DNA of 64,000 bases from contig LSSL01000429.1 of NCBI GenBank assembly GCA_001953115.1, positions 17,874-81,873 on the forward strand, given 5' to 3'. Position 1 is the first letter of the stretch, and each line of letters begins with the position of its first letter. The notes under the pieces were generated by a model. The model had not been told where the DNA came from. It was given only the letters and a program-made list of their open reading frames with translations, and searched no databases. Shown piece after piece: positions 52,051 to 64,000 of the stretch. The stretch is from Smittium mucronatum. Taxonomy: Eukaryota; Kickxellomycota; Harpellomycetes; Harpellales; Legeriomycetaceae. The translations under genes were made by a program, and so were the position numbers.

Positions 52051-54931
52051 TAAGTTTAATTCGACGTGGTTTTGATTTTTAAATTTTTATTTTAACAAAA
52101 AAAAATTTTGTGTATATTTTATTTTAAAGCATATATTTTTTGATTCATTGTAGTAAATAATCCCGATTTTTTATTCGAACGGTAATTTTTTTATCAAATA
52201 AGCTTTCTTTTTTAGTTATATTTCTAATTAAAAAGTCTGCGCATTAATAAATTATTTTTTAAGAAATATAATCTAATTTTTGTAATTTAGCCTAAAAATT
52301 CCAAATCAATCACCCAAACCATTTTTTCGAAACTTTAAATCAAATGAATTTAATTTTGTTAAATAAGCTTTTTTTAGTATATTTTTTAAATTATTTACTG
52401 CTGTGGATTTTTTTTATGTCAGAACGCTAATAATATCTTAATAATTTTAAAAATTATCCGAAAAAACTCAGGATAATTTTTTGATAAATTAAGAATTATT
52501 TATTGAAGCATTTTTATTTATTAGATCAAAGCCTATATTGAATAATTTACATCTGGTTATACGCGATTTTGTTAATAGAAATTGTTTAAATCTGTTATTA
52601 ATAAATAGAGTAATATACTACGGTAAAAAATTAATTAAAAAATTCTAAGAAAGTTAACAGGATTGAAAATATATTTTTTTATAAATATTTATTCTTTTTT
52701 TAAGATTTGAATTATTTTTTGAATGTAACCTTTTTTGCGAAAAAAATAAAAAATTTTCTATTAATAAATTTTCATCAATTAAATGAACTTATTTTGATGG
52801 AATTATTTTCTTAATAATCAATACTTCAATTATATTATTTTTAGAAAATTTTGTAATTTATATATTAAATAATAAAATTTTCTTTGGATATTTGACTAGG
52901 ATTCAAATGGTAAACATCATAGAATAAATTTGGGCCCAAAAATATTGTTCAAGACTTATTCATATTTAATTTTAGATAAGATTTAATATTTAATAAGAAT
53001 AAATATTTGAGAGCTGATATTTGATTAAAACTTAACATTTTGTTTCTTTAAAATATATTTGGATTTTAATTATACAAAAATAGACGATAATTAGTATTAT
53101 ATTTTGTAAAATTCTTAGTTAATTTATCTATTAAATTTTTTTATGAAACTAAACTATAATTATTTTTAGCCTTAAATTTTGTAAATTTACAGTTAGTTAT
53201 AAAAAAAAAATTTCCTTATTTTCAGCCAGTAAAAATTTTAAAATTGTAACAACATAATAACATAGATTTTTTTGCTTCCGGTTTACGCCAGATTTTTTTC
53301 TCATAAATAACTTTCAAACCTTAAATTTGGTGGTATGATAATAATAAATAATTTTAAACGCTTGGAAAATATAGCTTGTGAAAAATGTAAAAAGTGAAAT
53401 TTTGATGTAATATAAGAGTAGAAATGATTTTTTATATTTTTGATGAATCTAAAATAATTAAATGAGTGACATCAAAAAAAAAAAAAAACATTGAAAAAGT
53501 ATATTTAATAAAATTAACAACTATATTATGATTAATCCAATCTAATTCAAAAAAAATTTCCAATCAATTAGACTAAAAATTTCGCAAATTTCTTTATTAA
53601 TAAAGATATCTTCTGACATAAGTTATAAAGAATAATTTTTTAAATTTTTTTTAGCTGGAGTTAAAAATTTTGATTCCCGCGAATTTGTTTATTTGTATTT
53701 ATTGTTTTTGAAAATATATCGTCCTTATTATCACATTTATGGTATTTTGATAAAAATAAATAAAATAACGTAGAGTTTTTTAATACTCTATATCCATCTG
53801 ATATTTTTATGAATATTTTACATTTATATATCAATTCTTTCTAAAAATTATAAGTTCATTTTCGGGGTATTGGAAAATACTAAGCTTATGCCGAAAAAAA
53901 ATTTTTTTTCCAAGGATGTATTTGAAATATACGAGAGCACATTTTCGTTTTTAATAGGGATTTTATACAGCTATAAATAATTATCGACTCTTTTTCTTCA
54001 TTTACCCGGAATAAAAATATAAGAATGGCAGTTTTCCTAAACTTGAAAAAAATATATTCCAAAAGCCAAACATTTAATTTTGGTCAAATATCTAGTGATT
54101 AATAAATAGAAAGCTTTACAATAAAAGTTTTTATATCGTAAATATTGGTCTTTACTGAATCTCAGAAATCAAGAATTCCCAGAATTCACGAAGAGTATTT
54201 TCCATACACCAAAAAACTTCGATAATTATATATAAGTGTGTCGAATTGTAATCCGATTTTTTAAATATTTAAAAAAGAAGAAAATAAATAAATAAATTTA
54301 TCAATTATTTTTCTTTTTGAAATGGATAATTGAAGCTTTTTTTTAAAATAAAAATATAAACTAAAGCAAATACATTTAATACTGTCATTTTTTATGTTTT
54401 GATGTATGAAACTTACAAATAATAAAATTCTTTTTTATGAATTTTTTTCTTATGCAATGACATACTATGTACCCTCTAATAGTATTAGTATGTTAAATTA
54501 ATTAAAAGATATAATTTTTTTTTTTAATTTATTAAAAAAATCCTTCATATTTTTTTAATACATGTTCCGTTGAAAAAAACCCTTTAATTAATCTTTATTC
54601 TTAATTATTAAATTTCATGGATCATTTCCATATGCATTTATACACTATATAAAATACAATTCCGTCAAATTGAATTAATATAAGAAAAAAAAACAATGTA
54701 TTTTAATAGGAGCGTCTAAATATTAACCATACTTTTCATATTTGTATTTTTAATAAATTTCGCATGTGCGCATATAATGATAATAATGGCTTTAGATAAA
54801 AAAAAATAAAAAATCTAAACCCAAATTTTATTGAATATATATTTGATTTTTTACGTTTTGAAAAAATACATAGCTTATATTTTTCATCTGAATGATAGCG
54901 TTAAAATTTCACTATTTTCTCAGGTTTGCGC
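52051..54931. other. AT-rich gene desert
   Basis: Nothing beyond A/T-rich sequence and short chance frames was seen. Confidence 0.55.
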
Positions 54932-56524
54932 AAATTCTAGAGTATATTGCGAAAATAGAAAAGGATTAAGAAATAATTTCAAAATTAGATATATTTTAAA
55001 GTGTTTGCAAAATTAGTCAAATTTTTAATTTAATCAAATTTCAGTCAAATGGAAAAGTAATATTTTTTTGTAAAAAAATTTATGGTTAATATTTAAAAAT
55101 AAATGAATAAAATTATTTTAAGATTTAATTGGAGTTTCAGAAACCAAATTAAAAAGTGATATTACGCCCCTGAATCGGAGAAAATAAAGGTTTTAGGAGT
55201 ATAATTGATGGCTGATATGTTAAAAAGTGAAAATAATATACTATTAACTACCACAGATGTCATTAAAACTACATTTTTTGCTAAAAACTAATTATTTCAT
55301 GAAAATTTCTTTATTTTTTAACCATCCATGGCATTGAAATACTCAAACTAAGATTATTAATAAAATAGGTAGTTAAGAATATTATTTTATCTTCAAAGAT
55401 TAAAAATAAACTTGTAAAACATTTGAGATAAAAGATATTTGAATCCATTGAAAAATAATATCATAAATATAATATTTAAATATTAATTATTACCAAAATT
55501 TCTTCAAATAGGCTAAATATCATCGGGAATAAACAAATATCCATTTGGCCACCCTATTAATAGAAGTATAATAGGGCTATTAACTAAAATCATTGATAAT
55601 AATCAAAAAAGCTAAAAATACGTTTTTCTATAAAATTTCATATATCTCAATAAATATTAAACTTTACACTTTTTTAAAATCAAAGATGATTTAAACCAAA
55701 ATTTAAAGATATATACTGAATATAAATTACTATTAAGTTATGAAAGTTTATATACGTTGATAAAAACAAATGAACTATTTTGTTATATTTTCATTTTTTT
55801 TAAAACCGTGTTTTCTTCATATTACTGTTTTTTAACTAAATTTTCATTTATCTTGCAAGTTTTATATATTTAAATATCAGGATTTAAAAATATTGAATAT
55901 AAATAAGGCGCCTCATAGAATATTCATAAAAGTTTGAAAGGCGTTATAAATGTTTAACACAGTTTTCATTTTTCAAAAGATACTAGCTGAATTTTTAAAA
56001 GATGTATAAGGTTTTAAATTTTAAATTTCTTTATCGGCTAAAGTTTATAGAAATATTAATATTACTTTGCATCATCATCTTTTAAATTCATTATTTCTAA
56101 TCTATTATTAAACGCTACTTTTATATAATAGGGATTATTTTACCAAATTAATCGATCTAAAAATTCTAATTTTTACAAAAATGTAGTTTTAATGACATCT
56201 GTGGTAGTTAATAGTATATTATTTTCACTTTTTAACATATCAGCCATCAATTATACTCCTAAAACCTTTATTTTCTCCGATTCAGGGGCGTAATATCACT
56301 TTTTAATTTGGTTTCTGAAACTCCAATTAAATCTTAAAATAATTTTATTCATTTATTTTTAAATATTAACCATAAATTTTTTTACAAAAAAATATTACTT
56401 TTCCATTTGATTGAAATGTTGATTAAATTAAAAATTTGTCTAATTTTGCAAATACTTTAAAATATGTCTAATTTTGAAATTATTTCTTAATTCTTTTCTA
56501 TTTTTGCAATATACTCTAGAATTT
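54932..56524. repeat. Large inverted repeat, 347 bp arms around an 898 bp core
   Basis: 54932-55278 is the reverse complement of 56177-56524. The inner 234 bp (55045-55278 against 56177-56410) are identical by eye, while the outer 113 bp hold about six substitutions and one single-base indel. The core has no open frame with coding character. No target-site duplication was seen at the outer ends. It could be a non-autonomous transposon with long terminal inverted repeats, a foldback element or a structural chromosome feature. A 61-codon frame at 54831-55016 runs into the left arm and is probably chance. Confidence 0.92.
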
Positions 56525-58683
56525 ATACAAAGCTGATAATTTAATCCCATTAGATTTTTTTATTTTTTTTATTTTTTATTCTCTCTATGATAACGGGTAA
56601 CTAACATATCTTTTTTTAATTTTTGTTACATATTTTGAAAAAATTAATAAGATCGATTTGGAGATGAAAAAAAAATATTTAAACATTTCTATATATTCAA
56701 ATTTTTTTTTTTGCTAAACCTGAATTTAACTTTACTTCTAATTTATTAACATTACTTTTTTTCCCCTTTACCAAATCTGGAGTCCATATTTTCAAACAAA
56801 AATCTCACATTTCAGTTTCAAAATTTTCCTTTTTTTTAACATTTTTTTTATTTATCAGTTTACTAACATAAACTCGTCAACACATTCATCTTTATATAGT
56901 TTTGAAAAAACAATACATGTTTTGATTTTTTTATAATACAATTAATTATAAAATGAAATTAAAATAGAAGAATGATCCAGCTCATATTTTCCCCATGATA
57001 AATATATTGAATATTTAAACCTAGAAGTTTTATATATACATATTCAGATATTTCACCTCAAATTTTTTTCAAAAAAAACAGTGATTTAGACTTGAGATTA
57101 TTCTAAAAACCTTTGGAATTTTAGAAAATATTTAATACAAAATTTCAATAATTAAATATCCTTCTTGAACTAAAAATGGTGTTTTTTAGATAAAACATAG
57201 ATTACTATATATAAAATTTCTTCTTTTTTTTAATATAACAGTGAAATATAAAGGCATATTTTTTGTATTTATTTTCGACATTTTATCGAATGGATTACTT
57301 TTATAATGGACTTTTAGAAAATTGGGAATTAAAATTGACTGCTAAAACTAACATTTTTTATCCGAAAAAATTAAAAAAATGTTGATAACTTTTGGGTTAG
57401 GTAATAAATTTATTAATATTTCTGTGATTATAAATTTTTTAGAACTTATTAATTCGAAAAAAATCATTTTTTTAAATCATTTTTTTAATTTTTTTTTTCT
57501 GAATAAAGTGATCATTTTTATATAATTGCAAATTTTTTATTAATCTGTAGTTCTGTGAAATTTCACAATAAAAAAATATCGGTTGTATTAGAGTTCAATA
57601 TTATTATCATTATTTTATATTTGAAGCTAATTTTGCTAATCTATATAAGTTCTTTTTTAAAATATTTATTTTTTAATTTTATGACTAATATTTATCATCG
57701 GTCAAAAGATTTTTTTTATTTAGCTTCCTAGATTTTGAAAAGTTTTTTTACAAGGTTTTCTCAAGAAAATATATAGCCAGGGTTACAATGACTGTTTGTA
57801 TTATTCAGAGTAAAAATTGTTAATAAATAATTATTAATATTTCTCTATTAAAATGATTTAATTTCCCATATCCAAAAATTATTTACATAAAAACCAGTTG
57901 ATTGTAACTGTAAATTTTTCAAAACTTATATCGGGAATTTATTTTAATTTTAATATTTATTGTGTGAAAAACCCGTAAAATACGCCTCTAAAAATTATCT
58001 CATAGATTAATTACTTTTTTTATGCTCGTGAGATTTATTAGTTTGGTTTTTCTGATCAATCATAGTAATATTTTCTCTGATTTCACACTAAAAAAAAAAC
58101 TTATTTTTAATTTTTTATTAAAATTTATGTTAATAATTATGAGTTAATTTAAAAACCACCATATTTTATAGGATTTATTTTATGAATAAAACATAGAAAG
58201 AGTTAAAATTAAAGAAAAATAAATAATTTATAATTTCTATGATATTAAATTACAAAGAGTGATTGTAATATATAATTAATATGTGACCTTGAACATGGGA
58301 GAAATAATGCGAAATAATTATTCCACCCAGCGGCGCGTTTTAATTAATTTAATTTTAATCATTTTACGTAAATAATCAGGAATATTTATTAGTAGTGATT
58401 ATTGGGTTTTTACACTAAGAGATTATACTATTTACCAATAATCACCAACTAGAAACAATACAGGTGAACAGGAATGAAAGAAGCAGGGAAAAAATAAATC
58501 ACTCTAACAATACATATATATATATATATATATATATTAATAATCTAAATTAAATTAAATACAAATAAAAATAGGAACATACAGTAACTTTATAGTCGAG
58601 TATGTGCGAATTAATGAAATAGTTGTTACTAATTGCGATTTAGATTATATTAAAAATTTATATTATTTGCATATTTGTCATGT
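56525..58683. other. AT-rich spacer upstream of the tRNA gene
   Basis: No gene seen. The last 400 bp are slightly less AT-rich and hold a TA microsatellite. Confidence 0.55.
58515..58537. repeat. TA dinucleotide microsatellite
   Basis: An uninterrupted run of alternating T and A about 150 bp upstream of the tRNA gene. Confidence 0.85.
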
Positions 58684-58756
58684 GGTCGCGTGGCCTAATG
58701 GATAAGGCGTCAGACTTCGGATCTGAAGATTGTGGGTTCGAGTCCCACCGTGATCG
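58684..58756 (+). tRNA. tRNA-Arg (anticodon TCG)
   Basis: A 73 nt intronless tRNA. The acceptor stem pairs GGTCGCG with CGTGATC (two G-U pairs), followed by discriminator G. The anticodon stem TCAGA/TCTGA encloses loop CTTCGGA, giving anticodon TCG, which decodes CGA and other CGN codons. The T arm GTGGG-TTCGAGT-CCCAC is perfect. Internal promoters are present: A box TGGCCTAATGG and B box GGTTCGAGTCC. The 3' CCA is not encoded, as expected for a eukaryotic nuclear gene. Confidence 0.97.
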
Positions 58757-58766
58757 TAACTTAAAA

Positions 58767-58771
58767 TTTTT
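58767..58771 (+). terminator. RNA polymerase III terminator of tRNA-Arg
   Basis: T5 run 10 nt after the mature tRNA end, the usual pol III stop signal. Confidence 0.7.
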
Positions 58772-61700
58772 AGAAAAATAAATTTATCTATTCTTAATTT
58801 TACGATAGGCTGGTATATATTATAGAAATATACTTGGTATCAAGGCAACTAGTTTCGTGATATTATAAATAATTTAACATATTTGAATCTTTTTTCAGCG
58901 AATATAAATTTTTCATTTTCTCTCATTACACAAGTTTATTTTTGAGGCATAATCGTGTACTATCAGTTGTCTAAAAGTAGGTTAGATGTGAATAATTATA
59001 TATTCAAGTCACTGATATTATTGAGTAAAGGGTTTTCTCATTTTTATTTTACATATAAAATTTTCAATAAATAGATTCCAAATCTAAAGGGTAAATTTTA
59101 AATTTTTTCTTTAAAATTATATGCTATTTTCCATTTTAAATAATAACAAACAATTCTAATTTATAAATTTAAATACTTTTGAACTAGATAAATTTTATTG
59201 TGAAATAAAATTTAATTGCCAATTTCAATTCTAATTGTATTTCAGTTTAATTTAAGCTTCTAAATACACTTTTAACCAAAATATATATCATTAAGATATT
59301 AAAAATTAAGTACAAAATGCTTTTACTTTTTCTATATTTAAAAAAAAAAAAAGCAAAATTAAAGCAATTTATACGATAATAAATGTAGTTATCAGATAAA
59401 AATAATTTGAAAACTTAGTCAAAAAATCATATTTCAGAATAAATCTTGACTTTTAGCTTGTATTTCAAACTTATATGATTTCCAAATCGGATCCTCTATT
59501 AATTTTTTAATTTTTGGATATTACGAGCAAATGTTATCTGAAATGTGCTGTAATAGTTAGTTGTATCACCAAAAATAAAGAAATAAAATAAAAATTGTTA
59601 TAAATTTTATATATAATATTACAATGAATAATTTATGGATTCAAAAAGTATCTATGCAGATTTTTTAGCACAAAAAATCGAATTTCCATAAAAAAATTTA
59701 TGTTGAAAAGATGATAAATTATTTATTTAAAAAATAAATTTTAATAATCAAAAAACGCCAAACACATAATATAAATCGATTTTTATAAATTTTTTATAAT
59801 TATTTTTTTAAATAGATATTTAACTTTTTTTTTGGAAAATAGCTAATTTAGAAATTAAGCTAAATATATAAAAATACAATGGAGGTTTAATTTGATGGAT
59901 AGCTTTATATTTATAAATTAAAATAATAAATTATTTATATAACTTATTTTGATATGTACTGCAATAGTTATTTGGTTATTTTTAATGGTAAAAAGTAAAT
60001 ATAAAATTTTATTTTATTTTATAATTTTTTCAACGTTTTTATTTCTTCTACCACTTTAGAATTATATAGTCTAGTTCGACATAATTTATAATTAAAAGTT
60101 TGGGAATGAAATAATTTCGTTATAAAAAATTCAAAAAATAAGAACGAAAATATAATTTTAATAATAATATTTGTTTAATAAGCTCGGTTTTTCAATTTAA
60201 TAAAAAAAAAAAATTAAGGCATTCAATTTTTATTGAGTATGGAATTGAATATACTAATATCAAATATTGCTTTAAAAGTATCAGTTTAACAATAAAAACA
60301 GTTGAAAAAGATTTGAAATTTTATGAAGATAATATAAATTTCAAAAAAGTGAATTTACCCAATTGTGAATTAACTTATAAAATATTTAAATAAAAATTCA
60401 TACCAAATTAGGGGGAAAATTTATTATAGGAAGCATAAAATGACAAAAATAGATTATTGTATGTTTTTTACGACATAAAAAAAAATCATTTATTTTCAAT
60501 TAGCGGTTTTCAATATTTAAATATACTTATAAATTTATTCAGATTTTTTTTTTTTAGGTTCTATTTATTATTTATTTTTAATTAATTTCATAGAAAAATT
60601 TCGTTTTTAGATAAAATTTTAAATTTCGAATGTTCAAATTTATTCTAAGATTATTTTTGATCAAAAAAACTCCATTCTATTTAATAATTTTCAAAAAATA
60701 TATTCTCTAATAAATATGTCTAGATTTACAAGAATCGCAAGATAGAGGTTTTAAAAAGAATTAATTAAATTATAGAATGTATAGTTTATTTTCCATTGAT
60801 ATATAAAATTACATTTATTTTCTTTCAAAGCTCACGATTAATAATAACCTAACTTTTCTGGAAAGGAATTTAATATCAAAATCTAGTCATATTAGTGAAC
60901 TTAAAATTTAACTGAAATTCAAGAAACATCTCAAATTTATAAATCCCCTAACATATGCAGATAAAAAAATTAAAAATTGAAAATAAGGACTATATTCTGT
61001 TTTTTTTTAAACCTTGTATTAGGTGCACTAATGTGGCTAGATGAACCAAAAAACCGCTTTTTTTCTATCAAAAAAAGCCATTTTAAAATAAGATAATATA
61101 AATAGAGTAACTGATTATATCAAGAAAAATTTAAGTGAGACTGAATTAAATTACCAAATGATGTCTAACACTATATAAAAATTTTCTTAAAATTTTTCAT
61201 TGAAATTAATACAAAAATATTAACCTTGACCAAAAGATAATTTTAATTAAAAATTCAATTAATGTATAATTTTTTAAAACCGAATTACCAGTGCTGTGAT
61301 ATCTATACCAGATAAAATATAGTTCAATATACTTCTAAAAATTGAAATATTAAACCAATAAAATTTAGCGTATAATCTTACTAAATGCATAAAGTTGTTC
61401 CAATTTTAGGTGAATAAAAACTGTATTTATTTATAAGTTAAGTGAAAAATACAATTATATATAAATAATTAACAAAAGAATTATTTTTATTTTTATTAAT
61501 ACAAAAATTGAAAAAACACGCATATTTAAGTTAAAATTTAATTATTATTGTTTAAAAAATCAATTTAAATAAAAATTGCTTTTAAATTTAGAAAAAACAT
61601 GCAAAAAAATATTTAATAAGTTATTTAATGTAATATATTACAATTTATTATTAAATATCATCAAATATAAATAATTTATAAAGCTTTTTTTAATTTTTTA

Positions 61701-62449
61701 AAAATTATTATAAAAAAAATCAAACTTTTATTTTTATGCAACAAAAATACAACATTGATTCTAAGAATTGCTGATTTAAGCTTATTGCTTATTTTTGTTT
61801 AATTTTTTAAAAAAATCTAACACTAAAAATATCAATTGGCTTATAAATCTTTTCTATTTTTAAATCCTAGTGTAAAAACATTAAAATATTTTATAAAGAT
61901 AATAGATACAAACATTTTAACTTTTGTAAAAAGTTAACAGATAAAATCGGAAAATTAATTAATTAATTTACAATCAGATTAAATAAATATAAATAATTAT
62001 TTTTTTCGAAATTCAAAACAAAATTTTTGAGCCAAATTAAGAGAAAATATTCAATTTATATAAATATTAGCAAATTTGAAATCAAAGAAAGCAAGAATTT
62101 GCTTCTAGTTTTTATCTATAAATAAATAATATAGTTAAACTAAGTTTTTAAAACCCCTATATTTGATATTGCTCATGTAAAGTTAACCTTAATAATATTA
62201 GTATTTTTTTTTCCTAATCAGGCAGATAAGCATAATTAAATTCTTAATAGATATAATAACTTTTTTATTATTACAAAAATATACATAAATAATTTATCAA
62301 TTCATCCTTCTTGTAATTAAAATATTAATTTTTGTGTAGTATTCCTTTAAATTTTTGTAAATTTAAATAGATAATAACCTAATTTCTCTTTTTCTATCAA
62401 GTTATATAATTTTTTTACTCAATCTAGTTTATATTATAACAATTTTACC

Positions 62450-62470
62450 TTGTTTTGTTTTGTTTTGTTT
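62450..62470. repeat. TTTTG microsatellite
   Basis: About four consecutive TTTTG units. Confidence 0.8.
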
Positions 62471-62889
62471 AATTTCACACATAAATTAACGATTTAATTT
62501 TATAAGAAAATATTATTCGATATAATATGTTTTGTTAATATATATCGAATTTTACTGGAATAAAAAATTCATATTTATAAATTTTATTCTAATGTTGATT
62601 TTAAATTTTTTCAAATTATTATTGTAACTTTTCTAGTTTATTATAGTGAAAAAGGTCTGTTTCAATATAAATACAAAAATATTTTCACCGTATCAGTAAC
62701 TCAAAAAAGAAATTTTTGAATCTCAACTTCAACTAGAATTATAATAAATAGAATTTTTTTTCTTTACATTATTACAAAATTTAAAATAAAGCTCCATAAT
62801 ATATTTTTTGCCAGTTATTATTTATTTTAATCTATTATTTAAATAATTAAATTTTTAATAAAAATTAGTAATATAAATTTCATTGTAAT

Positions 62890-63310
62890 ATATTTTTTTA
62901 GGGATTAAGCGAAAAAATTCAAAATAAATCGGCAGTTATGTATTTCAGTGAATGGAAAAAATTTTGCAAAAAAATTAATTAATATAATTAATTATCCAAA
63001 AGATTCCAACGTGCTTTTAATTTTCTTTTTTTATTAGGCTATGATGTTTTAATTAAAAACAAAGATATAAATTTTGGTAAGAATTAGAAAATATTGAAGT
63101 TAAATTTGAGAACGGAAATTGTCATATATATAAGTCTAATACTTTTCTAATTTGAAAATAAAGCCAAATTTTTTTTTAAATTTATTAGGCATTTAAAAAA
63201 TTTAATTGAATAATCTAATTTTCTATTAGCAAAATTCTGAAAATGTATTGGACTTAGTTTGATTCTTCAATTTTATCGGGTTTTTTATAAATGATTTTTG
63301 TTATAGACTA
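62890..63310 (+). repeat. Probable copy D of the dispersed repeat family
   Basis: It holds TAATACTTTTCTAATTTG (63137) and, about 84 bp further on, TTCTATTAGCAAAAT (63221), the same spacing as in copies A-C. An upstream GCGAAAAAATTC block may correspond to the GACGAAAAAATT block of copy B. It is more decayed than the others and its limits are uncertain. Confidence 0.45.
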
Positions 63311-64000
63311 TTTTTTAGATATTAAATAAAAAAGTCTTGAAAACCAACCTCCTATTTATCGCAGGTTTTATTTAATTGACACATTATATCCTAATTAAAA
63401 AGAAAATTCAAATATCTTTGAAATTTTTTGGATAGTCGATTAGATTAACTTAAAAACTTGAATTTAAATTAGTCGAAATTGCTGAATATACAACCCCATC
63501 AATTTATGTTGAAATTTTTTGCTATAAGTTTAATGTTAACTATTTTCACTTATTCCCTTAATTTTTTTTAGATCACGATTTATGCCATCTAATTTTAATT
63601 AAAATTTTGAAATTTTGAAAATGTTAGGGATAGGAAAAAGGATTTTCATAATTATTTGATTCCTGATTTAATTATATAGAATTTTTTCGGGGAGGGGTGC
63701 TTAATCATTATAAATCAAAATGAAAAAAATATATTAAGTTTTCCAACTTTTAACAGAATTTCTTATGAAAAATTTTCTTATTCATATCTCTATTTTTTTC
63801 AGGATTTTTAAAATAGTCATTCTATTTTGAAAAGGAATCAAATTTAATTTTCAAGTAAACAAAATTCAACAATAAATAATATAATATCATTTTTTAAAGA
63901 ATGCAGATAACGTACTATTTTGCAGAAAATCGGTTTAATTATTTAAATAATAATTTATAAAGACCTAAAAACTCTATTTTTTATTGTGTAATTTAAAAAT

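Larger units (their letters stand above)
58772..64000. other. AT-rich gene desert to the window end
   Basis: No supported gene on either strand. A probable degraded copy of the dispersed repeat family lies at about 62.9-63.3 kb and a TTTTG microsatellite at 62450-62470. Confidence 0.55.

Overview
The window looks like nuclear DNA of a very AT-rich eukaryote, most likely a fungus. Genes carry short GT-AG introns (about 67-139 nt) with GTAAG-like donors and TAG acceptors. The tRNA-Arg(TCG) is of the fission-yeast type, and the protein set (methionine aminopeptidase 2, a Hul5/UBE3C ubiquitin ligase, D-2-hydroxyglutarate dehydrogenase, an Ngl2-like exonuclease) is housekeeping. The very AT-rich spacers would fit an early-diverging lineage such as gut-dwelling trichomycete fungi, but that placement is a guess.

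Layout. 1-1715: spacer that opens with a C14 run. 1716-8706: a convergent pair, MetAP2 (+, four exons) and a 1,682-residue HECT E3 ligase (-, two exons), each ending in a tiny last exon. 8707-28016: a 19 kb gene desert. 28017-34905: a gene island with an intact nine-exon D2HGDH (+), an intronless Ngl2/Angel-type exonuclease (+), and a full-length but broken second D2HGDH copy on the opposite strand that keeps several introns. 38198-38890: a two-exon LITAF-like zinc-finger membrane protein (-). 38891-64000: a second desert of about 25 kb, interrupted only by tRNA-Arg(TCG) at 58684-58756.

The deserts are not featureless. They hold an inverted repeat with arms of about 347 bp around a core of about 900 bp (54932-56524), a second inverted repeat built from an iterated TACACAAAAT motif (39705-40345), and a diverged non-coding repeat family with at least three and probably four copies (27150-27765, 46629-47316, 47317-47890, about 62890-63310), two of them in tandem. 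A dispersed 58 bp repeat, a perfect 17 bp-stem hairpin and an island of less AT-rich, probably degenerate sequence near 51.5-52.0 kb are also present.

The genes form no operon or evident pathway: N-terminal protein maturation, proteasome-linked ubiquitination, mitochondrial 2-hydroxyacid oxidation, RNA 3'-end trimming and an endosomal-type membrane adaptor. The most notable gene-level event is the inverted duplication of D2HGDH followed by decay of one copy. No clearly new protein system was found; the unexplained inverted repeats and the repeat family are the best candidates for undescribed elements.
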